Shown in pieces: positions 14,574-21,829 of a stretch of DNA of 32,994 nt (the stretch's first letter is position 1; each line of letters begins with the position of its first letter). Source of the DNA: Roseburia sp. GTDB lineage: Bacteria > Bacillota > Clostridia > Lachnospirales > Lachnospiraceae. The notes under the pieces are model-generated. The model had not been told where the DNA came from, did not search any database, and worked only from the letters and a program-made list of their open reading frames with translations. The position numbers and the translations under genes were made by a program. Location of the stretch: the NCBI GenBank assembly GCA_003483745.1, contig DMYD01000008.1, positions 1 through 32,994 on the forward strand, read 5' to 3'.

Positions 14574-16002
14574 TACAGGGAAGAAAAAAAAGAATACGAA
14601 AAACCGGGAATTTGCAGTAATCACGTATTCATTTCTGGCGCTGTTTATCTGCCTGATGGGATATTTTTCTTATTTTCAGTTTTTTAAGAGTGAGGAATTT
14701 ATCAATAATCCGTACAATACCAGACAGGAAACGTTTGCGCAGAAGATCGTGCGCGGCCAGATTCTGACAAACGACGGTCAGGTGCTCGCGGAGACGGTAA
14801 CGGACAGTGAGGGAAATGAGTCAAGGAGATATCCGTATGGTAGTATATTTTCACATATAGTTGGGTATTCTACCAAGGGAAAATCAGGCATTGAGTCACT
14901 GGCAAATTTTAATCTTCTGCGGTCAAATACAGCTTTTATAGACAAAGTCGGAGATGAAATGCAGGGAGAAAAAAGTCCGGGTGATAATGTGGTCACGACG
15001 TTAGATTACGGATTGCAGGCAACTGCATATGATGCATTGGGATACTATAAGGGAGCAATCGTTGTATTAGAGCCTTCCACTGGCAAGATTCTTGCGATGG
15101 TATCAAAACCGGATTTTGACCCGAATACGATTGCTACAGACTGGGATAATCTGACTGCAGATGACAATACGGATGCAGCGTTGTTGAACCGTGCAACACA
15201 GGGACTTTATCCGCCGGGATCGACATTTAAGATCCTGACAACTTTAGAGTATATTCAGGAGCATGCAGATTATGAAAATTACAGTTATACCTGTACGGGC
15301 AGTTATACCGTTGGAAACCATACGATTCATTGCTATGGAAATAAGAGCCATGGAACTCAGAATCTGCGTCAGGCCTTTGCAAATTCCTGTAATGCATTTT
15401 ACGCATCACTTGGAATGGAACTGGATATAGACCAGTTTGGACAGTTGTGTGATAAAATGCTGTTTAATACCAGCCTGCCGACGGATCTGCAGGCATCTAA
15501 GAGCAGTTTTGTGCTTGACAAGTCAGATGGATCTTCTGCAATTATGGCAACTTCCATCGGACAGGGACAGACACTTGTGACACCATTTCATATGGCATTG
15601 CTTGTCAGTGCGATCAATAATGACGGTGTCCTGATGAAACCATATGTCTTAGATCGTGTGGAAAGCAGCGACGGAACATTGGTGGAGCAGTATGAGCCGG
15701 AAGAATACGGTGCACTTATGACCATGGATGAAGCGGCGATCTTAAAGGATTATATGAGTTATGTGGTAGAGACCGGTACCGGAAAAAAACTGAGTGGACA
15801 AAGCTATGAGGCGGCAGGAAAAACCGGATCGGCAGAGTATTCTACCGGTGCAGATTCCTCACATTCCTGGTTTGTAGGATATGCGCACAGGGATGACAAA
15901 TCCGATATTGCAATCGCGGTGATCGTGGAAAAAGCAGGTGTCGGAAGTGAGTATGCCGTGCCGATTGCAAAAGAGGTCTTTGATGCATATTATTGTGAAT
16001 GA
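14512..16002 (+). CDS. class B penicillin-binding protein (D,D-transpeptidase)
   Basis: 496 aa from ATG 14512, preceded by AGGAG at six bases; this start lies inside the SEDS gene, so the two are coupled. A basic cytoplasmic tail and one membrane anchor (FAVITYSFLALFICLMGYFS) are followed by a short pedestal and the transpeptidase domain with all three motifs: STFK with the acyl-enzyme serine at S237, SCN (292-294) and KTG (437-439). There is no glycosyltransferase domain. It is shorter than FtsI/PBP2 of E. coli and closest in build to PbpA-type enzymes. It cross-links the glycan made by the SEDS partner. Confidence 0.93.
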   Translation: MQEKNSKRPDMRDNRSRNSTNTGKKKKNTKNREFAVITYSFLALFICLMGYFSYFQFFKSEEFINNPYNTRQETFAQKIVRGQILTNDGQVLAETVTDSEGNESRRYPYGSIFSHIVGYSTKGKSGIESLANFNLLRSNTAFIDKVGDEMQGEKSPGDNVVTTLDYGLQATAYDALGYYKGAIVVLEPSTGKILAMVSKPDFDPNTIATDWDNLTADDNTDAALLNRATQGLYPPGSTFKILTTLEYIQEHADYENYSYTCTGSYTVGNHTIHCYGNKSHGTQNLRQAFANSCNAFYASLGMELDIDQFGQLCDKMLFNTSLPTDLQASKSSFVLDKSDGSSAIMATSIGQGQTLVTPFHMALLVSAINNDGVLMKPYVLDRVESSDGTLVEQYEPEEYGALMTMDEAAILKDYMSYVVETGTGKKLSGQSYEAAGKTGSAEYSTGADSSHSWFVGYAHRDDKSDIAIAVIVEKAGVGSEYAVPIAKEVFDAYYCE

Positions 16003-16006
16003 AATG

Positions 16007-16035
16007 TTGCATGTGTTTTTGAAAAGTATTATACT
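16007..16035 (+). promoter_or_regulatory. sigma-A promoter for the NUDIX gene
   Basis: TTGCAT (16007-16012), a 17-base spacer and TATACT (16030-16035), just after the PBP stop codon. Confidence 0.6.
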
Positions 16036-16081
16036 TATAAACATGACAGTATCATAAAAGACCACATCAGGAGGTATTGCG

Positions 16082-16534
16082 ATGATCGAGGCAACAAGTT
16101 GTGGTGGTGTGGTAATATTTCGCGGCAAAATATTGCTCTTGTACAAGAATTACAAAAATAAATACGAGGGATGGGTACTTCCAAAGGGAACTGTGGAAGC
16201 AGGAGAAGAGTATAAAGATACAGCTATGCGGGAAGTGTATGAGGAGACTGGCGTGAAGGCAACTCTGATGAAATATATCGGAAAAAGCCAGTATTCATTT
16301 ACGGTACCGGAGGATGTTGTGGAGAAAACGGTGCATTGGTATCTGATGATGGCAGACAGCTATTACAGCAAACCACAGCGTGAAGAATATTTTGTCGATT
16401 CCGGTTATTACAAATACCATGAGGCGTATCATCTTTTGAAGTTTCCAAACGAGAAACAGATGTTAGAGAGAGCGTATGAGGAATATCAGGAATTAAAGAA
16501 AAATAATCTGTGGGGAAATCACAGGTATGAATAA
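16082..16534 (+). CDS. NUDIX hydrolase
   Basis: 150 aa; ATG 16082 after GGAGG. The Nudix box is perfect: GTVEAGEEYKDTAMREVYEE then TGV, from about residue 38, matching GX5EX7REUXEEXGU. SCGGVVIFRGKILLLYKNYK at the start is the common first strand pair. It hydrolyses a nucleoside diphosphate linked to another group; the substrate is not visible. The family includes Ap4A and nucleotide-sugar hydrolases. The C-terminal half shows a short insertion (YYSKPQREEYF). Confidence 0.9.
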   Translation: MIEATSCGGVVIFRGKILLLYKNYKNKYEGWVLPKGTVEAGEEYKDTAMREVYEETGVKATLMKYIGKSQYSFTVPEDVVEKTVHWYLMMADSYYSKPQREEYFVDSGYYKYHEAYHLLKFPNEKQMLERAYEEYQELKKNNLWGNHRYE

Positions 16535-16566
16535 ACAAAACACATCAGAAAGATGGAGCAGAGTGT

Positions 16567-16881
16567 ATGATATGGTATGACAAGTTGTATGTGGGGGAGA
16601 GTATTGTACATAAGACAAAGAAAATCAAATGGAAGATTATGCACAATGCCGGACAGATTGGGATCTATGTGATCACATTAGCCTCCAACAGACAGAATCT
16701 GCTTGATATCATACCATCATATGAGCTGATGCAAAGAGGATATCCGAAAAGAGAAATGGTGATCGTTGGACTGGCAAAGGGTTATGATGAGGCAGTTGAG
16801 GTTGCAGCATCCATTGTGGATGAAGTGTATCGTAACACCGGTACGTTTGCCGTCCGCACCTATCTTGCAGAAAAACAGTAA
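16567..16881 (+). CDS. conserved hypothetical protein, 104 aa
   Basis: ATG 16567, with GGAG about nine bases before. The sequence (MIWYDKLYVGESIVHKTKKI, later RGYPKREMVIVGLAKGYDEA) has alternating strands and two helices, with no membrane segment and no motif I know. I recall close matches only as hypothetical proteins of Lachnospiraceae. Its stop codon overlaps the ribosome site of the DUF2953 gene, so it is in an operon with the DUF2953-gerW sporulation pair. Confidence 0.8.
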   Translation: MIWYDKLYVGESIVHKTKKIKWKIMHNAGQIGIYVITLASNRQNLLDIIPSYELMQRGYPKREMVIVGLAKGYDEAVEVAASIVDEVYRNTGTFAVRTYLAEKQ

Positions 16882-16891
16882 GGAGCGGGGA

Positions 16892-17758
16892 ATGTCAGTT
16901 ATATTGCTCATATTAAAAATAATTGGATGGATTCTGCTGACGCTGTTTCTGTTGCTTCTAGTAGTTGTTTTTCTTGTATTGTTTGTGCCGGTTCGTTACA
17001 GGGCAGAGGGAAGTGTGGAAGAATCTGTCCGGATTCAGGGAAAAGTACATTGGATGCTTTACCTGTTATCAATTGATTTTTCATACGGCGAAGATGGATT
17101 TTCTTATGAGTCTAAAATTTTCGGAAAGCATATTTCATCTGAAAAAAAACAGGAGGATGAAGAAGAGCCGGAAGATGAATCGGATAAAGACGGTACAGAG
17201 AAAATAGCAGCTATCGATGAAAAAACAGTTGCCAAAGATGACATGGAGATATCAGAGCAGGAATCGGGAACAGACAGGCAGACACTAAAACATGCAGCCC
17301 CTGAAAAATCATCTTTCAGACAGAAGATAACAGAGAAATTTCATGATTTTTGCGACGCGGTCAGAGGTATCCGGGAAAAAATATCTGATTTGTTCCGGCA
17401 GGCGGAGAAAATAAAGGCTGTGCTGACTGACGAACAGAATCATAAAGCTTTTTCTGTCATCTGGAAAGAACTTAAGTATTTGCTGAAACATTCGCGCTTC
17501 CGAAAAATTGATGCAGAATTGAATTTTGCATTATGGGAACCGTCAGCAACCGGACAGGCATTGGGAGTTATAGCCATGTTTCCGGCATTTTATCAGTATG
17601 ATATTGGAATCTATCCCGATTTTGAAGCAGATAAGACATATTTGAAGGGTACTTTTCTGGTAAAGGGACATATCCGTCTTGTGCATGTACTTATATCCGG
17701 CATCCGCCTGGTCAAAGAGCGTGATATCCGGAATTTGATAAAAATGATTTTTAAATAA
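16892..17758 (+). CDS. DUF2953 domain-containing membrane protein (YtfI-like)
   Basis: 288 aa from ATG 16892 (AGGAG six bases upstream); the longer open frame from 16766 overlaps the previous gene in another frame and is not real. The first 30 residues are one long hydrophobic helix (ILKIIGWILLTLFLLLLVVV). A basic-acidic, low-complexity middle (residues ~80-140) leads to the DUF2953 core near the C-terminus (DAELNFALWEPSATGQALGV). In B. subtilis the ytfI (DUF2953) gene lies next to ytfJ/gerW, as here, so a role in spore formation or germination is likely but unproven. Confidence 0.85.
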   Translation: MSVILLILKIIGWILLTLFLLLLVVVFLVLFVPVRYRAEGSVEESVRIQGKVHWMLYLLSIDFSYGEDGFSYESKIFGKHISSEKKQEDEEEPEDESDKDGTEKIAAIDEKTVAKDDMEISEQESGTDRQTLKHAAPEKSSFRQKITEKFHDFCDAVRGIREKISDLFRQAEKIKAVLTDEQNHKAFSVIWKELKYLLKHSRFRKIDAELNFALWEPSATGQALGVIAMFPAFYQYDIGIYPDFEADKTYLKGTFLVKGHIRLVHVLISGIRLVKERDIRNLIKMIFK

Positions 17759-17788
17759 AATAGAAAAAAGAGAAAGGCAGGTTTTATT

Positions 17789-18235
17789 ATGGCAGACAAC
17801 AGTTTTCATACAACCGTGGAATCTTTATTCAAAGGAATGGACAGTTTTATCACAACAAAAACAGTAGTTGGTGATGCAATCCATATCGGGGATACGATCA
17901 TTCTTCCGCTTGTTGATGTCTCATTTGGTGTTGCAGCCGGGGCATTTTCACAGGAAAAGAAAAATAACGGTGCTGGAGGTATGGGTGGAAAGATCATGCC
18001 GAGTGCAGTTCTTGTGATTCAGAATGGAACAACAAAACTGGTAAATATCAAAAATCAGGATGGAATCACGAAAATCCTTGATATGGTACCGGATTTTGTA
18101 AACAAATTTACTTCAAAAAATGATACGCTTTCTGGGGATGCAACGGAGAATCAGACAGATGCTGCAGCAAAGTCCGCAGCTGGGAAAGAGATGAAAGACA
18201 TCCTGAAGGATTCTGTAAATAAACAGGAAGCATAG
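17789..18235 (+). CDS. gerW: GerW family sporulation protein (YtfJ)
   Basis: 148 aa; ATG 17789 after AGGCAGG. The family core is intact: TVVGDAIHIGDTIILPLVDV, SFGVAAGAFS, a Gly-rich loop (GAGGMGGKIMPSAVLVIQNG). B. subtilis GerW (YtfJ) is a forespore protein needed for L-alanine germination. The C-terminal ~45 residues are polar and variable. It pairs with the DUF2953 gene upstream and ends in a very strong terminator. Confidence 0.9.
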   Translation: MADNSFHTTVESLFKGMDSFITTKTVVGDAIHIGDTIILPLVDVSFGVAAGAFSQEKKNNGAGGMGGKIMPSAVLVIQNGTTKLVNIKNQDGITKILDMVPDFVNKFTSKNDTLSGDATENQTDAAAKSAAGKEMKDILKDSVNKQEA

Positions 18236-18286
18236 AATAAAATATTTTCACAGAGAAAATCATAAAAATAGTATAGAAAAGCAGGA

Positions 18287-18323
18287 GAAAAGCATATATT
18301 ATCAGTAATATATGCTTTTCTTT
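18287..18323 (+). terminator. intrinsic terminator after gerW
   Basis: A perfect 15-bp stem (18287-18301 with 18306-18320), 4-base loop, followed by CTTTA. It is AT-rich, with a GC pair core at AAGC/GCTT. It lies only 16 bases before the ATG of the 48-aa gene, so that gene either has its own start inside the stem-loop region or is expressed by read-through. Confidence 0.85.
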
Positions 18324-18336
18324 ATTGGAGTCTGCC

Positions 18337-18483
18337 ATGAAACGGATGCTTGGATTCGCACTGTTCTGCTTTGCAATGGGAATGCTTGTGATGATCGTGA
18401 TTCACAACCGTTTCTGTGGGTTTGTGCTCATGATTTTATGTATGCTGGCAGGTTATTATTTGTTCTGTTGTGATGACTGTTAA
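18337..18483 (+). CDS. small double-helix membrane protein, 48 aa, unknown
   Basis: ATG 18337 with GGAG (18327-18330) six bases upstream. The peptide begins MKRMLGFALFCFAMGMLVMI and ends GYYLFCCDDC: two membrane helices joined by a short loop (HNRFCGF), with a short Cys/Asp C-terminus that could bind a metal. It is too short for usual gene calling. The ribosome site, Met-rich hydrophobic helices and a clean stop support it as a real gene. No function is known to me. It is convergent with the uxaC pseudogene. Confidence 0.6.
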   Translation: MKRMLGFALFCFAMGMLVMIVIHNRFCGFVLMILCMLAGYYLFCCDDC

Positions 18484-18522
18484 ACAATCTCTGGTACAAC
18501 ATGTTCTGGCGGATTTATATTA

Positions 18523-19218
18523 CTAACAGGTTTTCAAGTGAAATTCGAAATAATTTACAGCGTTGTTGTAGCAAATCCCCTTTATGATTTCCTCTAAAGT
18601 ATCGTAATCTGCCGGAAATTCGCCAATTTGCAAGGGAGATCATCTGATCCTGTATACCGGTTTTGTGATCGTTGAACCACCATGCGGAACCTTGCTGGAT
18701 TTTTGCAATGGCTGTGGAATCCTGAAAGCATCCTAAGATAGTGTCGATTGCCTGGTTATCGTTCGGGTTTAAGTTGTAAATGATTGTTTTTGAAAGATTT
18801 CCATTTTTATTTAAAGCGTCTAGGAAGTCTGCCATCTCAGAAGACGGTGCATAATTGTTGATGCAGTCATAACCGGTATCTGGTCCAAGACTGTCAAACA
18901 TCGGAGTATTGTTGTCGCGCTTGTAACTGTAATGAAGCTGCATTACCCAGTTGCGCCGGGTGTATTCAGCACCGGCAAATAACATACATCACGTATTCTA
19001 AAACGTGATCAGATACGCAGCATCCCATGGAAGCAAAGAAATCCATGCGGTTGGAAAGTGCTTTCTTTAAAGCTGTAAAAGTATCTACTTTAATGCCGGA
19101 AACATCAGATAACTGGGCAGTGGTAGTCTAAGATCGGAGCATCTGCTGCATAGGAATGGTAAAGTTTCTGTGCGGTTTTGCTCCGAAGTAAGAAGTTTTC
19201 ATCCATAAATTGTTTCAT
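18523..19218 (-). pseudogene. uxaC: glucuronate isomerase (uxaC) pseudogene with three internal deletions
   Basis: UxaC (normally ~465-470 aa) isomerises D-glucuronate/D-galacturonate in hexuronate catabolism. Here four colinear pieces survive: 19218-19117 (starts MKQFMDENFLL, ends DYHC), about 19115-18985 in another frame (DTFTALKKALSNRMDFFA, then CCVSDHVLEYVMY), 18985-18626 (LFAGAEYTRRNWVMQLHY ... SAWWFNDHKTG), and 18624-18523 in a further frame (GEFPADYDTLEEIIKGICYN ... NYFEF). About half of the gene is missing in three separate blocks, and every junction sits at or near a frame change. The promoter upstream looks intact. The longest open piece (18515-18985) could be mistaken for a real gene. 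There are no other hexuronate genes beside it. Confidence 0.9.
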
Positions 19219-19266
19219 TATTTTTCCCCAAATAAAAATGAAATCGGTTTTAAGGATACAGACCTG

Positions 19267-19295
19267 ATTATATAATAACAAAAATAATAAAGCAA
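19267..19295 (-). promoter_or_regulatory. sigma-A promoter of the uxaC pseudogene
   Basis: On the minus strand, TTGCTT (19295-19290), a 17-base spacer and consensus TATAAT (19272-19267). Apparently intact although the gene is broken. Confidence 0.6.
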
Positions 19296-19313
19296 TATTG
19301 GAAAACAAAAAAA

Positions 19314-19339
19314 CTGCCGTATCAGATTTGATACGACAG
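19314..19339 (-). terminator. intrinsic terminator after rpmB
   Basis: Arms 19314-19324 and 19329-19339 form an 11-bp stem (one G-U) with a 4-base loop. Read on the minus strand it is followed by a run of seven T. It also separates rpmB from the uxaC promoter. Confidence 0.9.
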
Positions 19340-19355
19340 CCTTTTCATTGTTTAA

Positions 19356-19541
19356 TTAAGCTCTTTCAACTTTGCCGGATTTCAAACAGGAAGCACATAC
19401 ATATAATTTCTTAGGTGTTCCGTTTACTTTACAGCTCACACGCTTGATGTTTGATTTCCACATTCTATTTGATCTTCTATGAGAATGGCTGACATTATTT
19501 CCGAAATGAGCGCCCTTTCCACAAACTGCACATTTTGCCAT
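19356..19541 (-). CDS. rpmB: 50S ribosomal protein L28 (zinc-binding form)
   Basis: 61-aa protein of the large ribosomal subunit. Two CXXC pairs (KCAVCGK near the start and YVCASCLK near the end) mark the zinc-ribbon C+ version. HSHRRSNRMWKSNIKRV is the family core. The ribosome site AAGGAGG is seven-nine bases from the ATG. It is transcribed away from asp23-fakA, the same divergent order as rpmB and yloU-yloV in B. subtilis. Confidence 0.98.
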   Translation of the reverse strand: MAKCAVCGKGAHFGNNVSHSHRRSNRMWKSNIKRVSCKVNGTPKKLYVCASCLKSGKVERA

Positions 19542-19602
19542 AGTTTTGCACCTCCTTGTAATTCACTAAGTCTGCCTGTACTATCAGACTCACAACATGT
19601 TT

Positions 19603-19631
19603 ATTTTAACAGATTCACTTTTATAATGCAA
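19603..19631 (-). promoter_or_regulatory. sigma-A promoter of rpmB
   Basis: On the minus strand, TTGCAT (19631-19626), a 17-base spacer and TAAAAT (19608-19603). Leader of about 55 bases. Confidence 0.65.
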
Positions 19632-19693
19632 GCAAATTTTAAAAAAAATATTAAAAATAGTAAACAGGACTAGGAATTTTGTTAAAAAGAGGG

Positions 19694-19699
19694 TATAAT
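19694..19699 (+). promoter_or_regulatory. -10 element upstream of the asp23-fakA-recG operon
   Basis: A consensus TATAAT at 19694-19699; no good -35 hexamer sits 16-18 bases upstream, so an activator or upstream AT-rich DNA may help. Leader about 40 bases. Confidence 0.45.
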
Positions 19700-19747
19700 A
19701 GACCATAAACTAGCGTTAATATGGCTTTGAAAGGAGCAGAAACGTAT

Positions 19748-20107
19748 ATGAATGGACATATGGATACCCAGTTGGGAAGAGTTTCAATAGACCCGGAAGT
19801 GATTGCAACCTATGCAGGCTCTGTAGCAGTGGAGTGTTTTGGAATCGTAGGCATGGCGGCTGTCAACATGAAGGATGGTCTGGTGAAGTTACTGAAAAAA
19901 GATTATTTGACACATGGTATTAATGTAGCGATTGACGAGGATAATAAGATTACGATCGATTTTCATGTGATCGTATCCTACGGTGTCAGCATCAGTACGG
20001 TTTCCGACAATTTAATTGAAACGGTAAGATATAAGGTAGAAGAGTTTACCGGACTGGAAATCAAAAAAATTAATATTTACGTCGAAGGCGTGCGTGTAAT
20101 TGATTAA
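19748..20107 (+). CDS. Asp23/Gls24 family envelope stress protein (YloU-like)
   Basis: 119 aa from ATG 19748, chosen over the upstream ATG 19721 because GGAG (about 19732) sits eleven bases before it and the upstream ATG has none. GRVSIDPEVIATYAGSVAVE and GINVAIDEDNKITIDFHVIV are family hallmarks. The protein is cytoplasmic or membrane-associated and is linked to cell-envelope stress. It is next to fakA with a 14-base gap, the conserved yloU-yloV order. Confidence 0.92.
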   Translation: MNGHMDTQLGRVSIDPEVIATYAGSVAVECFGIVGMAAVNMKDGLVKLLKKDYLTHGINVAIDEDNKITIDFHVIVSYGVSISTVSDNLIETVRYKVEEFTGLEIKKINIYVEGVRVID

Positions 20108-20121
20108 GGAGGACATAGAAG

Positions 20122-21816
20122 GTGGAAATCACTACGATAAATACTGAGCTTGTGGCGAAGATGTTTCTTGCCGGGGCAAAGAATCTGGATGCAAAGAAAG
20201 AATGGATCAACGAGCTGAACGTATTCCCGGTTCCGGATGGTGATACCGGTACAAATATGTCAATGACGATTATGTCAGCGGCAAGAGAGGTAAGTGCTTT
20301 AGAGAAACCGGAGATGAAAGCGCTGGCAAAAGCTATTTCATCTGGTTCTTTAAGAGGTGCGAGAGGTAACTCGGGTGTTATTCTTTCACAGTTGTTCCGT
20401 GGTTTTACCAAAGTGATCGCTGAATATGATGAGATCAACGTACAGATTTTATCAGATTCTTTCCAAAAAGCTGTTGAAACAGCATATAAGGCTGTTATGA
20501 AGCCGAAAGAGGGAACAATCTTAACCGTTGCAAAAGGAATGTCTGACCGTGCGTTAGAATTATGTGATGACACAGAGGATTTAGTATATTTCTGCGAAGA
20601 AGTCATCAAGGAAGGTGATCGTGTGTTAGATCTGACACCGGAGATGCTTCCTGTTTTAAAACAGGCTGGCGTTGTGGATTCCGGCGGACAGGGGTTGATG
20701 CAGGTTATGAAAGGTGCAATGGACGCACTGCTCGGCAAAGAGGTGGATTATACCATTGAGGGCGTTGAGACGGTGAAAAAAGCACCGGAGAGTGCAGGCG
20801 CATCTTATAATATTGAGGCGCAGGCAAATCAGGAGATTAAATTTGCATATTGCACGCAGTTCCTTATCATGCTTGACACACCGATCACTCTGCAGCAGGA
20901 GAATGAGTTTAAAGCTTATTTAGAGACAATTGGTGATTCCATTGTTGTTGTTGCAGATGATGAGATCGTAAAGGTGCATGTACATACCAACGATCCGGGT
21001 CTTGCAATGCAAAGAGGTCTTACCTATGGTTCTCTGACGACGATTATCATTGAAAATATGAAGTTAGAGCGTGATGAGAAGATTTCTGCCCTGAAAGAAA
21101 AAGAAATGCAGTCAGCCGGCATTCCGGAAGAAGCGGAAAAAACAGCTGAACCACCAAAAGAGATGGGATTCATTTCCGTCAGCATCGGAGAGGGAATCAA
21201 TGAGATCTTTAAGGGACTTGGTGTTGACTACATCATCGAGGGTGGTCAGACTATGAATCCGAGTACGGAAGATATGTTGAACGCGATTGAAAAAGTAAAT
21301 GCAAAAACGGTATTTATTTTACCGAATAATAAAAATATTATCCTTGCAGCAAATCAGGCGGCATCCCTTGTAGAGGATAAAAAGATCATTGTTATCCCGA
21401 CAAAGACGATTCCACAGGGTATAACGGCACTGATCAATTACATTCCGGACAGCACACCGGAAGATAACGAACAGCGTATGAGTTCTGAGATTTCCACGGT
21501 AAAGACCGGTCAGGTTACGTATGCAGTCCGTGACACAGTGATCGATGATAAAGAGATTAAACAGGATGACTTTATGGGTATCGGCGATGCCGGTATTCTT
21601 TCTGTGGGACAGAATTTAGAGCCGACAGTTATGGATATGATGAAACAGCTTGTAGATGAAGATTCTGCAATTGTCAGCATTTATTATGGTGAGGACACAA
21701 AGGAAGAAGATGCCAACGCACTTGGAGAGAAGATCGGAGAGGCATTCCCGGATGTTGAGATCGAAGTGCATTATGGTGGACAGCCAATCTACTATTATGT
21801 CATTTCGGTAGAGTAA
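20122..21816 (+). CDS. fakA: fatty acid kinase ATP-binding subunit FakA (DAK2/DegV-like YloV)
   Basis: 564 aa from GTG 20122 with AGGAGG (20107-20112) upstream. The N-terminal DhaL/DAK2 domain holds the Mg-ATP motif DGDTGTNM with D39 and D41, and SGSLRGARGNSGVILSQLFR. A middle domain and a C-terminal DegV-related domain (TVFILPNNKNIILAANQA) follow, ending EVHYGGQPIYYYVISVE. FakA phosphorylates fatty acids held by FakB proteins so that host or environmental fatty acids enter phospholipid synthesis via PlsX/PlsY. No fakB gene is in the window. recG follows in the same operon. Confidence 0.93.
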   Translation: MEITTINTELVAKMFLAGAKNLDAKKEWINELNVFPVPDGDTGTNMSMTIMSAAREVSALEKPEMKALAKAISSGSLRGARGNSGVILSQLFRGFTKVIAEYDEINVQILSDSFQKAVETAYKAVMKPKEGTILTVAKGMSDRALELCDDTEDLVYFCEEVIKEGDRVLDLTPEMLPVLKQAGVVDSGGQGLMQVMKGAMDALLGKEVDYTIEGVETVKKAPESAGASYNIEAQANQEIKFAYCTQFLIMLDTPITLQQENEFKAYLETIGDSIVVVADDEIVKVHVHTNDPGLAMQRGLTYGSLTTIIIENMKLERDEKISALKEKEMQSAGIPEEAEKTAEPPKEMGFISVSIGEGINEIFKGLGVDYIIEGGQTMNPSTEDMLNAIEKVNAKTVFILPNNKNIILAANQAASLVEDKKIIVIPTKTIPQGITALINYIPDSTPEDNEQRMSSEISTVKTGQVTYAVRDTVIDDKEIKQDDFMGIGDAGILSVGQNLEPTVMDMMKQLVDEDSAIVSIYYGEDTKEEDANALGEKIGEAFPDVEIEVHYGGQPIYYYVISVE

Positions 21817-21829
21817 GGATGGAGTAAAA

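Noticed and set aside
16766..16891. N-terminal extension of the DUF2953 protein (start 16766)
   Set aside because: The added part lies in another frame of the 104-aa gene, while ATG 16892 has a good ribosome site and starts with the membrane helix.
18515..18985. 156-aa minus-strand ORF as a functional gene
   Set aside because: It is the inner piece of a uxaC pseudogene, missing the N-terminus and ending out of frame before the true C-terminus.
20070..20738. 222-aa minus-strand ORF opposite fakA
   Set aside because: Antisense shadow of a well-supported gene; Ser/Pro-rich with no ribosome site or family.
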